In this document: piece by piece, positions 40,439-49,584 of the stretch
Layout: each line of letters begins with the position of its first letter
Position numbering within the stretch: the first letter of the stretch is position 1
Origin: an uncultured Muribaculaceae bacterium
GTDB taxonomy: Bacteria; Bacteroidota; Bacteroidia; Bacteroidales; Muribaculaceae
NCBI GenBank assembly: GCA_910578035.1
Contig: CAJTOB010000001.1
Span: forward strand, 19,015 to 83,014
DNA: 64,000 nt
Direction of reading: 5' to 3'
Translations under genes and position numbers: made by a program
Notes under the pieces: generated by a model
Seen by the model: only the letters and a program-made list of their open reading frames with translations
Databases searched by the model: none
What the model was told of the DNA's origin: nothing

Positions 40439-43400
40439 TTATCATTATTTTGAAAATCAGACACTACCTAAAAGACGGTCTGGCAGGGCTTACGGTTATG
40501 GTCCTGCTGACCGTCTTTTCGCTCTCTGCAAGAGCCTCCGATTTATGTTTTCAGAGCATCAGGGCTGAAAACAGCCCGTTATCTATCAACGATATATGGG
40601 CTATAGAGCAAGATTCACAGGGCTTTGTATGGATTGGTACTGCCGAAGGGCTGCACAGATACGACGGCCGCCGTTTCCACATCTACGACAAGACTTCGCC
40701 GGGGCTGCCGTCGTCGTTCATAGTCTCTCTCATGTCCGACGAAGGAGGCATGTGGATTGGCACGGACTGTGGCGTAGCCTACTATAATCGCGCTCTCGAC
40801 CGCATAGAGCATTTCAACCGCAAAAGCGATATCGGCACCTCAATTACAGGCAAGGCTACTGTTATAACCCGCGACAGGCAGGGTGCCGTATGGTTTGCTG
40901 TCAATGAGCAGGGTGTGTTCCGCTTCAATCCTTCCGACGGAACTCTCGTCAACTTTTTCGGTATGGCCGAAAACAAACTCCCGGCCAATGTGCGTACAAT
41001 CTATTTTTATCCCGACGGCCGGTGCCTCTTAGGCTTATATTACATGGGGCTTTATTCAGTCGACTGGACCAAACAGACCCTTGATATGCTGCCATATTTT
41101 GCAGGCGACAATATTGTTGGGATACTTCCGGGCACATCTGGTTCGGTCTATACTCTAAGCCCGAGCCGAGGCCTGGTAATGATAGACCCCGATGCTATGC
41201 CGCACCCTATTTTCAGGCCGGACGGCGATTTCGAGCCAAACTCTATCTCTGCCGACGCCAATTACAATCTATGGCTCGCCACTCTCGAAGGCGCCTATCG
41301 CTACGACCGCCTTACAGGCGACATAAAGCTATTCAGAAACGAAGAAAACAACCTTAATTCCATTGCAGAAAATACTGTACGTTGTGTTTTTTGCGATAAT
41401 TACGGTGGTACATGGATTGGCACCGCCGGCTCAGGACTCAGCTATGCCAATCCTACAGGCCGTAATTTCAAGAAAATATATTTGCGCGCAGACTCTGGCC
41501 GCAAATCGGTGATGGCATCGGCGCTGTCGGCAGATGACGACGGCCGCATATGGTGTGCCACTCGCCGTGCCGGACTCTATACACTCTCTCCCGGTGGCCG
41601 GAATGTATCTTCGGTCAATGCGGCGGTTCCTTCAGAGCTGTTCAGCGTATGCGCCGTAGGCGATTGTGTCTGGGTTACCTCGCTCGACGGTCTCTACTGC
41701 TACGACCGCACAACAGGCGATGTGCGTCATTATGAGCGGCTCAACCCCGCCGAACCGCTGAAGGAAATAAGGCTCGCCTCGCTCTATGCAATGCATGCCG
41801 ACCGCCTGCTGATAGCCACTACGCTTGGTCTCTATAGCTATAACCCGGTCAAAGACGGTTTCGATGCTTTCGAGGAGTTGTCGAAGTGCTATATCACCGG
41901 TGTGGCATCTGATGCAGACGGTTCTCTGTGGCTGTCGACTTTCGCCCACGGCCTGATACACTACGACCCAATAGAGCGCCGCATTATAGCCGCATTTGTA
42001 CATACAGAAGAACCCGGGTCGCTACCGTGCAATAAAATCATGGATGTTGCCGTAGACAGCAAGGGCAACGTCTGGGTCTCGACATTCGGGTCGGGAGCGG
42101 CGCGCATGCGGCCTGATGGCACTTTCGATGTATTCAGTCGTAATAACTCATCCAGTTCTTTCCCGGCAAATGTAGCTTTCCAGACGTTTGAAGACGGCCT
42201 TGGGCAGATTTGGATAACGACCAACAAGGGTCTTGTGGCTCTTGACCCGATAACTGGTAACTCGGCGACATATACCAGCGCCCAGGGGCTGCTCAACGAC
42301 GATTTTTCCGGCAAAAGAGGCGTGCGTACTCTCGACGGCTCCATATATCTGTGTTCGGCAGACGGTGTTACGGCTTTCAAGCCTCTCGAATTCAAGAATA
42401 AAGCTCGCAGCCATGCTCCTGTTATCACAGATGTCTATATCGATGGCAGACGGATAGAAGCCGGTATTTCCGGCTCACCCCTCGGCTGCAGCCCCGATAT
42501 TGCTTCGCGCATAGATATTTCCGAGAGCGACCGCAATATAGAAATTTATCTTTCGGACCCGGCGTTTCTGTCGGCCGATGTGCCGGCTAAGTCCTATTAT
42601 CGGCTCGGTGACGATGGCGAATGGCTGCGAATGCCTGACGACGGAAAACTGACCTTCCCCTATTTGCCGTCGGGCGACCATCTGCTGCAGTTCCGCGAAG
42701 AAGACACCGACGGCAGTATGAGCGAACTTCACGCGCCATTGCAACTCCATGTGGCACAGATGTTCTACAAGACTCCGCTGGCAATAGGTCTGTATGCCAT
42801 TCTGATATGCGTGGGTTTGTATCTGCTGTGGGATTATACGGACAGGCGCAACAAGCGCAATCTCAACCGAGCCCGCGAGGAACTGAAACAGCGACAGGAG
42901 ATAGAGGCCTATAATGAGAAAATGGCCTTGTTCTCATCTGTAGTCAATCGTCTAAGAGCACCATTGGCGCTGATTCGCAATCCATTGGAGAATATTCTCA
43001 GAACACATAAGGATAATGCCGACCTTACCAATGATTTGATGGTGATAAGTAACGGTGCCGACCGTCTGTCGCGTCTGCTTAATGATTTTTCCGATTTTCA
43101 TGCCGATCGCTGCAGTTATGTGCTCGACAAACGTCCTGTGCGGCTTTATGAAGCCGTTGAAAAGAAGATTGCGGCTCTTTCCGGCGACTCTGGCGATGCT
43201 ATAGAATTAAACGGAGAACCGGGAGTCTGTGTCGACGGCGACCCTTCTGGAATAGACCGGCTTATAGAGGCTACGCTTGCCACAGCCCGGGCCGTGGCCG
43301 GTGGCGGCGTGTCTGTATCGGTGAGTAGCGACGGCCATGGCATGGTGGCGATGGAGGTATTTTGCCCCGGGCTGGAGATGAGCCCCGAGATAGCCAAGAC

Positions 43401-44379
43401 CTTGTTGTATCCCTATCTGAACGCCGACGATACAGCTTCCGAACTTGTGCGCTCGTCGCTGCCGACTGTTAAGCTGATAGCCGGTATACATGGCGGTTCG
43501 CTCACCTTTGCCGGGCCCGATGAAACCGCCTATACTTTCTGCGTACTTCTGCCGGAGAGTAAAAATGCGCCGGAGGAGGTCTATGAGAGTACTGCTACCG
43601 ATTCTGTGCTCATTATAGAGGAATCAGCAGGCTCTTTGGCCGACTTACAGAAACGTCTGGAGTGTATATTCAGAGTGGTGACGGTGCAGTCTACCGTTGT
43701 TGCCATCGACCTTCTGATGCGCGACCGCTACTGTGCTGTAGTTGCCGAGGCAAGCTCGCGCAAGCCCATGGGTATAAGCATTTGTCGTCATCTTTCCGCT
43801 GCCGGCGCTCACGGCTCGGGTGTGCCGGTTGTGGTGATATGCGAAAGCGGCTCCGATCATGCCATAGGCAAGGAGGCCCTGATGGCAGGAGCGGCGATGG
43901 TGGTAGAGAAACCTTGCGATGCGGCCTATGTCGAGGAATGTGTTCGTGCGGCCGTACGTCGGGCCGGTACAGGAGGCGCTGACTCCATGCTGCTTATTAC
44001 CGGCGACGGCTCAGTGCAGCCTGTGAGCGATGAAGATGTACGCTTTATAAAAGACCTCGAGAGGGTCGTGGCCGAAAATATTGCCGATGCTGATTTCGAC
44101 AACGAACAGCTTGCTGCCAAGATGTGCATGAGCAAATCGACTCTGATACGACGCACCAAAAAAGCTCTGGCAACTACTCCGAAAGACTATATACTTAAGA
44201 AGCGTCTTGCTGTTGCCGCTGAAATGCTCTCAAAGTCTTCCGGGCGAATAAACGAGGTCTGCTATGCAGCCGGATTCAACACTCCGAGCTATTTTGCCAA
44301 GTGTTTCCGCCGTGTTTACGGCTGTCTGCCATCTGAGTATAAGGGCGGCGGCACTGTGACACCTGACAATCCGACATAA
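40435..44379 (+). CDS. Hybrid two-component regulator with degenerate kinase and receiver
   Basis: This ~1314-residue protein has the order of a Bacteroides hybrid two-component system: signal/anchor, two seven-bladed propellers of Reg_prop repeats (about 30-690), Y_Y_Y domain, membrane helix (about 777-800), DHp, ATPase, receiver (about 1058-1175) and AraC helix-turn-helix (about 1205-1305). The key residues are lost. The H-box reads SVVNRLRAPL with N838 for His. The ATPase lacks N, G1 and G2 boxes (ATLATARAVAGGG; VFCPGLEM). The receiver has EE (1062-1063) for the acidic pair and E1105 for the phospho-Asp; K1159 is kept. The start is uncertain: TTG at 40435 overlaps the previous stop, and TTG at 40450 or ATG at 40498 are alternatives. 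It presumably senses a glycan fragment and controls this locus. Confidence 0.88.
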   Translation: MIIIILKIRHYLKDGLAGLTVMVLLTVFSLSARASDLCFQSIRAENSPLSINDIWAIEQDSQGFVWIGTAEGLHRYDGRRFHIYDKTSPGLPSSFIVSLMSDEGGMWIGTDCGVAYYNRALDRIEHFNRKSDIGTSITGKATVITRDRQGAVWFAVNEQGVFRFNPSDGTLVNFFGMAENKLPANVRTIYFYPDGRCLLGLYYMGLYSVDWTKQTLDMLPYFAGDNIVGILPGTSGSVYTLSPSRGLVMIDPDAMPHPIFRPDGDFEPNSISADANYNLWLATLEGAYRYDRLTGDIKLFRNEENNLNSIAENTVRCVFCDNYGGTWIGTAGSGLSYANPTGRNFKKIYLRADSGRKSVMASALSADDDGRIWCATRRAGLYTLSPGGRNVSSVNAAVPSELFSVCAVGDCVWVTSLDGLYCYDRTTGDVRHYERLNPAEPLKEIRLASLYAMHADRLLIATTLGLYSYNPVKDGFDAFEELSKCYITGVASDADGSLWLSTFAHGLIHYDPIERRIIAAFVHTEEPGSLPCNKIMDVAVDSKGNVWVSTFGSGAARMRPDGTFDVFSRNNSSSSFPANVAFQTFEDGLGQIWITTNKGLVALDPITGNSATYTSAQGLLNDDFSGKRGVRTLDGSIYLCSADGVTAFKPLEFKNKARSHAPVITDVYIDGRRIEAGISGSPLGCSPDIASRIDISESDRNIEIYLSDPAFLSADVPAKSYYRLGDDGEWLRMPDDGKLTFPYLPSGDHLLQFREEDTDGSMSELHAPLQLHVAQMFYKTPLAIGLYAILICVGLYLLWDYTDRRNKRNLNRAREELKQRQEIEAYNEKMALFSSVVNRLRAPLALIRNPLENILRTHKDNADLTNDLMVISNGADRLSRLLNDFSDFHADRCSYVLDKRPVRLYEAVEKKIAALSGDSGDAIELNGEPGVCVDGDPSGIDRLIEATLATARAVAGGGVSVSVSSDGHGMVAMEVFCPGLEMSPEIAKTLLYPYLNADDTASELVRSSLPTVKLIAGIHGGSLTFAGPDETAYTFCVLLPESKNAPEEVYESTATDSVLIIEESAGSLADLQKRLECIFRVVTVQSTVVAIDLLMRDRYCAVVAEASSRKPMGISICRHLSAAGAHGSGVPVVVICESGSDHAIGKEALMAGAAMVVEKPCDAAYVEECVRAAVRRAGTGGADSMLLITGDGSVQPVSDEDVRFIKDLERVVAENIADADFDNEQLAAKMCMSKSTLIRRTKKALATTPKDYILKKRLAVAAEMLSKSSGRINEVCYAAGFNTPSYFAKCFRRVYGCLPSEYKGGGTVTPDNPT

Positions 44380-44406
44380 GCGTCAAAGGCGCTCAGAGAC
44401 GCTTTT
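44378..44406 (+). terminator. Weak terminator after the regulator gene
   Basis: AAGCGTC (44378-44384) pairs with GACGCTT (44398-44404) across a 13-base loop, ending in TTTT. It overlaps the stop codon of the regulator gene and would separate its transcription from susC. Confidence 0.5.
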
Positions 44407-44455
44407 GGCGCATAATAATGAGTCTTTTGTTATATCGCATTATTGCGATTAGACT

Positions 44456-44463
44456 TAATTTTG
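44456..44463 (+). promoter_or_regulatory. -7 promoter element of the susC operon
   Basis: TAATTTTG lies 60 bases upstream of the susC ATG at 44524. No TTTG -33 box is at the right distance, which suits an activator-dependent promoter. Confidence 0.55.
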
Positions 44464-44478
44464 TGACAACTCACAAAA
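44459..44478 (+). promoter_or_regulatory. Palindrome overlapping the susC -7 element
   Basis: TTTTGTGA and TCACAAAA form an 8-bp inverted repeat with a 4-base loop (CAAC). It overlaps the -7 box and runs into the untranslated leader, so it could be a repressor operator or a 5' RNA hairpin. Confidence 0.45.
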
Positions 44479-44523
44479 GTTTTCGTACCGCACCTTATCA
44501 ATTAATCCATTGAAAATGTAATT

Positions 44524-47500
44524 ATGAATTCGCGATGTAAACCAATATTATCGGTGCTGCTGTTTCTGGTCGGGCTTACGGCCTTTGCCCAGGGCAAAGT
44601 GACCGGTACAGTTTCCGACGAAGAAGGCGAGCCCCTGATAGGAGCCTCGGTAGTAGTCGAAGGAGCTTCAGGGGGCGTCATCACCGATCTCGATGGCCGC
44701 TTCAATATCGAGGCGTCGCCCGGCCAGACAATCTGCGTGAGCTATGTGGGCTATACGCCTGAAAATGTGAAGGTCGGTAGAGTAACCGATTATAAGATAG
44801 TGCTTAAATCAGCCGACACGGCTTTGGATGAGGTCGTGGTAGTGGGCTATGGCGTTCAGAAAAAGGTGAATCTCACCGGTTCTGTAGCCTCTGTCGACTA
44901 TGCGCGCCAGGCCGAGTCGCGCCCCATTACCACAGCCGGGCAGGCTTTGGCCGGAGCGAGCGCCGGCGTTAATGTGCTTACGGCGTCGGGAAAGCCCGGC
45001 AGCGAGGATATAACGTTGCGCATACGCGGTATCGGCACTTTAAACAATTCAGCGCCACTCATTCTTGTTGATGGCTTCGAAGCGCCTATAACGGCCGTCA
45101 ATCCCGACGATATCGCCTCTATATCTATTCTTAAAGATGCTGCGTCCTGTGCCATATACGGCAATCGCGGAGCCAATGGTGTTGTGCTAATCACCACTAA
45201 AGACAGCACGGCCGGCAAGTTTACTCTGAGCTATAATGCCACAATGTCTGTCAATGAGCCTGCCAGTCATTTCAAACTTGTGAGCAACTATGCCGATTAT
45301 ATGCAACTCATGAATGAATCGGCCGAGAACCTTGACAACCCGTTGCCGTACTCACAATCCATGATTGACCTCTGGCGCGAGAAGTCGAAATATCCAAATG
45401 CTATTTCCGAATCGGGCTATCCCAACTACGTTGCATATCCGAATACCGACTGGATGGACGCCATGTTCAAGAAAAATCAGATTTTTCAGAACCACAATGT
45501 GTCGGCTGCCGGAAGCAACGGTGGTACGCGTTACCTCATTTCGTTCACATTCATGGATAACCCCGGTGTTGTAGAAGGCACGGCAATGAAACGCTATCAA
45601 CTCCGTGCGAATCTGACTTCGCGGCTCAATAAAATTGTTGAGATAGGCACCAAAATCTGGGGCTGGCGCAGCGATCGCGAGCTAAACGACTTCGACGGCG
45701 CCTCGGCATATATGAGCCGTGCGGTTCCCGGCATTTATCCCTATTACGACGGACAGTTCGGCTGGATGGAAAATCCCGAAGCTCATGCCAACTCCAGAAA
45801 CAACCTCTATTTCATCAATCGTCTGCAAGGCAAGGAAAACCTGAATTATATCAACGCTACTGTATTTACAAATCTGTATCTGCCGGCCGGTTTCACCGGG
45901 CATGCATCGTTCAACTATACCCGCACAGATACAGAACGGAAGACACATACGCGCGCCGGCGACGCTTATTCGTTCCGCAAGGGAGAAACGGCATATGCTT
46001 ATCACAATCTCGACAATCTTAACCTGAATCAAAGCAACAGTTTCGCCTATCAGTGGACTGCCGAAGCCGACTTGAACTGGAACCGCACATTCGGTCGGCA
46101 CGATGTGAGCGCCATGGCGGGTTTCGAAGCCATCTATCACAACAACAGCAATCTTGCTGCAGCAAAGAAGGGCTTTTCGTCGAGCATTCTTACCGAAATG
46201 AACACCGTAACCAATATGCAGAGCATCACGGGTACACAGAGCGACTATGCCTCGGCTTCGTTCTTCGGTCGTGTCAACTACGCCTACGACGAGCGTTATC
46301 TCTTTGAGGCAAATCTGCGCTACGACGGCTCGAGCCGTTTCTCGCGCCGAAGCCGCTGGGGCACATTCCCATCTTTCTCGGCAGGCTGGCGTATAAATCA
46401 GGAGCATTTCATGGAGTCGGCCCGAAGCTGGCTCAGCAATCTCAAGCTACGCGCTTCCTGGGGCAAGCTTGGCAACAACTCCATCGGTAATTATGACTAT
46501 GTGGCCACCTATGTAACTGGCTACCAGTATATTTTCGGCGGCACTCTCAATAGTGGTATGGTAGCGACACAAAGCAACGACCTCCTTGAGTGGGAAACAA
46601 CGCGAAGCACAGATATAGGGCTCGACGCCGGCTTCCTTAACAACCGTCTGACTGCCGAAATAGACTGGTACGACCGCCATACATCAGGTATTCTTTATCG
46701 AGCTCCGCTCCATCTGACAGTAGGCAACAAGACAGCACCATATCAGAACTTATGTGAAGTCGATAACAAGGGCTTTGAAGTCACCCTTGGCTGGAACGAC
46801 CGTGCCGGAAAGGTGAGCTACTATGTGAAAGGCAATTTTACCCGCAACTGGAACCGGGTTTCGAAGTACAACGGTCCGCTTGTAGCGGGCTGGGTAGAGG
46901 ACGAATTCGGCCACCGGGTATATAAGAGCAATATTGGCGATGTCTCTACTGGAGGTATTACCCGCACTATGGAGGGCAAGCTTATCAACGAGTTCTATCT
47001 GCTCAATACCTATGCGGGCGACGGCAGCTATACTTTCGCCGATGGCTCTGTCAATCCGGCAGGCGGTCCGCGCGACGGTATGATACGCACACCCGAAGAT
47101 ATGGCATGGCTTGAAGCGATGATTGCCAAAGGAAATGTATTTTTGCCCAACAAGACCGTTGGCAAGAAGGGAATATGGTATGGCGACTATATCTATCAGG
47201 ACCTCAATGGCGACGGAATTTTCGGGGACGCGAACGATTATTCGTTCCAGAATGTATCGCAGACTCCTAAATTCTACTATGGCGTTCAGCTTGGAGCCAC
47301 GTGGAAGGGCTTTGATTTCTCTGCGCAGTTTGCCGGTGCCGGCGGTTTCTCGCGCTGGTGGTATTATTTGGGCTATAACTCCACCTCTACACGCGCCGAT
47401 ACGGCAATTCCCCTTCATATAGCTGAAAACCACTATTTCTACGACCCCGAGAATCCGGGTGATATACGCACGAATCTTTGGGCTGAAAACGGCCGTCTGA

Positions 47501-47778
47501 CAATGAACTATGGCAGCGAGCAGAATGGCGGCAGTGTATCGTCGACACTCTATCTTTACAAGGCAGATTATCTCAAATGCAAAAATATAACCATAGGCTA
47601 CACTCTGCCGAAATCTGTGCTTCGCAAAATACGCTTTGAGAATGTGCGTGTGTTTGTGAGCGGAGAAAATCTGTTTACCGTCACAGACTATCCGGGCATG
47701 GATCCGGAATTCAGTTCTACAAGTAATTACTATGCCAGCCTGCGGCAGTGGGCCTTCGGTCTCAACGTTAAATTCTAA
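44524..47778 (+). CDS. SusC/RagA-family TonB-dependent outer-membrane transporter
   Basis: This is a 1084-residue SusC-like glycan importer. After a signal peptide (MNSRCKPILSVLLFLVGLTA, cleaved near FAQG) come a carboxypeptidase-regulatory-like domain (VTGTVSDEEGEPLIGASVVV, to about residue 100) and the SusC motif LDEVVVVGYGVQKKVNLTGS. The plug domain (to about 240) has LRIRGIGTLN and PLILVDGF. The 22-strand barrel ends in RQWAFGLNVKF, with a terminal aromatic. It pairs with the SusD-like gene 5 bases downstream to import oligosaccharides across the outer membrane. The cargo is unknown. Confidence 0.96.
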   Translation: MNSRCKPILSVLLFLVGLTAFAQGKVTGTVSDEEGEPLIGASVVVEGASGGVITDLDGRFNIEASPGQTICVSYVGYTPENVKVGRVTDYKIVLKSADTALDEVVVVGYGVQKKVNLTGSVASVDYARQAESRPITTAGQALAGASAGVNVLTASGKPGSEDITLRIRGIGTLNNSAPLILVDGFEAPITAVNPDDIASISILKDAASCAIYGNRGANGVVLITTKDSTAGKFTLSYNATMSVNEPASHFKLVSNYADYMQLMNESAENLDNPLPYSQSMIDLWREKSKYPNAISESGYPNYVAYPNTDWMDAMFKKNQIFQNHNVSAAGSNGGTRYLISFTFMDNPGVVEGTAMKRYQLRANLTSRLNKIVEIGTKIWGWRSDRELNDFDGASAYMSRAVPGIYPYYDGQFGWMENPEAHANSRNNLYFINRLQGKENLNYINATVFTNLYLPAGFTGHASFNYTRTDTERKTHTRAGDAYSFRKGETAYAYHNLDNLNLNQSNSFAYQWTAEADLNWNRTFGRHDVSAMAGFEAIYHNNSNLAAAKKGFSSSILTEMNTVTNMQSITGTQSDYASASFFGRVNYAYDERYLFEANLRYDGSSRFSRRSRWGTFPSFSAGWRINQEHFMESARSWLSNLKLRASWGKLGNNSIGNYDYVATYVTGYQYIFGGTLNSGMVATQSNDLLEWETTRSTDIGLDAGFLNNRLTAEIDWYDRHTSGILYRAPLHLTVGNKTAPYQNLCEVDNKGFEVTLGWNDRAGKVSYYVKGNFTRNWNRVSKYNGPLVAGWVEDEFGHRVYKSNIGDVSTGGITRTMEGKLINEFYLLNTYAGDGSYTFADGSVNPAGGPRDGMIRTPEDMAWLEAMIAKGNVFLPNKTVGKKGIWYGDYIYQDLNGDGIFGDANDYSFQNVSQTPKFYYGVQLGATWKGFDFSAQFAGAGGFSRWWYYLGYNSTSTRADTAIPLHIAENHYFYDPENPGDIRTNLWAENGRLTMNYGSEQNGGSVSSTLYLYKADYLKCKNITIGYTLPKSVLRKIRFENVRVFVSGENLFTVTDYPGMDPEFSSTSNYYASLRQWAFGLNVKF

Positions 47779-47783
47779 GAAAT

Positions 47784-49541
47784 ATGAAAAAACTGCATAT
47801 AATTCCCGGAATCGTGTTGGCAGCATCGGTTCTCACGGGGTGCAACGATTTTCTTGACCGTTCGCCATACGACGAAATCAGCAGCAGCACAGTCTTCGCT
47901 ACCGAAGACCTTGCCGAATCTGTGGTAACAGGCTGCTACAGCAATCTGATGGCCGACTATGTGAGCGCTTCCTACTGTAATTGGGACGGACTGTCGTCTG
48001 TCCTCGAACCCGCGACCTTGCAGGTGAACACCACATATATGTATCTGCGCGGACTGGCTCAGTCTAACTCGACACTGTTTTCCAACCGATGGAAGCGTCT
48101 CTATGAGGGCGTGAACCGAGCCAACGACGTTATAAACAACATATCGGTTACTCCCGGCATGAGCGATGAGCTCAAAGCCCGCAGAATTGCCGAGTGCAAG
48201 TTTATACGTGCCTATGAGTACTATCTGCTCAACTGTGCTTTCCGCGGTGTGCCCATCTACCTCGAAAACTTGCCCGATGCCGAGTACACAAGACCGCGTT
48301 CGAGCGAGGAACAGGTCTGGGAGCAGTGTGTGGCCGACCTAACCGATGCAATCGATACGCCCTCGCTGCCCGACCGCATTGCCGGAACGAGCTCTGACTA
48401 TGGCCGAATTGCCAAGGGAGCATGCTACTATCTTAGAGCCAAGGTGAGAATGTGGCAGAAAAAATGGGCCGAAGCCGAAGCAGACCTCCTGAAAGTAGGT
48501 GAGTGTGGCTACAGTCTTTTCAAAGGTGGATACGCCGAACTCTTCACTGAAGCCAACGAGCGCTGCGACGAGATGATATTTTCCATTCCCATGACCGATC
48601 AGGCAAATATGGGCAACGTTTTCAGCCGAACCTATGGTAACCGCTGCACTGCCGGCTATGGCGACAATGCGCTCTACATGTCGCCGGATTTCGTTGATTC
48701 ATATCAGTGGGCCGATGGCCGTCCGTTCGACTGGAACGAGGTTATTGAAGGCTACAGCGATATGTCGCCCCGTGCCCGCAGTGTCTTTTTCCTGCGCGAC
48801 AATTTGACCGCCACCGAGCGCTCGGCAATGAGCAGCTATGGAGCCGACATGAATCATTATCTGGAGCAGGGCAACGAGGCCAGGATAAGAAAGGCATACG
48901 AGGGTCGCGATCCGCGTCTTGCGGCTACAGCCATTACCCCCTATTCTGTATATGTAGGCGGTTGGAGCGGTTCGGCGGCAAACTATTCGCCTCGTTTTCC
49001 CTTCAGAAACGAGACTACAGAGAACGATATCAAGACCACGCAGACTCAGAATTTTCAATATAATATACGTAAATTCGTGACCGTCGGCACACAGTATAAG
49101 AATGTGCTTCAGAATCCGGTCGATGTGCCCGTATTCCGCTATGCCGGTGCACTTCTGGCGCTTGCAGAATGTGTCAACGAGCAGGGGCGCACAGCCGAGG
49201 CGGTGGCTTTTGTCAATCAGGTGCGCGAGCGCGCCGGGGTGGTTCCTCTCAATCAGCCTGGAAACAGTGCTGTGGCTGTCGCCGGCACCGACGATCTCCG
49301 CAAGCGCATACGCGACGAGCATCTGTGGGAACTTGCCTGCGAGGAAGTGGTGCTTTGGGATGAACTCCGTTGGGGTGTATGGAAAGACAATAAGTTCGGC
49401 AACGGCAACGGCTGCAAAGAAATCTGGGGCGAGATTATCCTCGCTTACGGATGGGGCGGCCAGGGCTACGATGTCTGGCCGATTCCGCGCGACGAAGTGG
49501 AGCGCAACAGCAATCTGACCCAGAACCCCGGCTGGTATTAA
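47784..49541 (+). CDS. SusD/RagB-family starch-binding-like lipoprotein
   Basis: This 585-residue surface lipoprotein has the lipobox SVLTGC (Cys20), then the typical NDFLDRSPYDEISSSTVF start of SusD proteins. The helical TPR-like scaffold includes EYYLLNCAFRGVPIYLENLP around residue 150 and the C-terminal IRDEHLWELACEEVVLWDEL. It forms the lid of the SusC transporter and binds the glycan. It follows susC by 5 bases. The C-terminus VWPIPRDEVERNSNLTQNPG is characteristic of the family. Confidence 0.96.
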   Translation: MKKLHIIPGIVLAASVLTGCNDFLDRSPYDEISSSTVFATEDLAESVVTGCYSNLMADYVSASYCNWDGLSSVLEPATLQVNTTYMYLRGLAQSNSTLFSNRWKRLYEGVNRANDVINNISVTPGMSDELKARRIAECKFIRAYEYYLLNCAFRGVPIYLENLPDAEYTRPRSSEEQVWEQCVADLTDAIDTPSLPDRIAGTSSDYGRIAKGACYYLRAKVRMWQKKWAEAEADLLKVGECGYSLFKGGYAELFTEANERCDEMIFSIPMTDQANMGNVFSRTYGNRCTAGYGDNALYMSPDFVDSYQWADGRPFDWNEVIEGYSDMSPRARSVFFLRDNLTATERSAMSSYGADMNHYLEQGNEARIRKAYEGRDPRLAATAITPYSVYVGGWSGSAANYSPRFPFRNETTENDIKTTQTQNFQYNIRKFVTVGTQYKNVLQNPVDVPVFRYAGALLALAECVNEQGRTAEAVAFVNQVRERAGVVPLNQPGNSAVAVAGTDDLRKRIRDEHLWELACEEVVLWDELRWGVWKDNKFGNGNGCKEIWGEIILAYGWGGQGYDVWPIPRDEVERNSNLTQNPGWY

Positions 49542-49584
49542 TTAAACTCTCCACTCTATACATAATTACTAAAATCTAAAAAAC

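Noticed and set aside
40435..44379. Regulator as a pseudogene because catalytic residues are lost
   Set aside because: The 1314-codon frame is intact and the sensor and DNA-binding domains look well kept, which argues for an altered mechanism instead of decay.
46750..47826. A 358-codon open frame opposite the end of susC
   Set aside because: Covers the conserved SusC barrel end and has no domain of its own.
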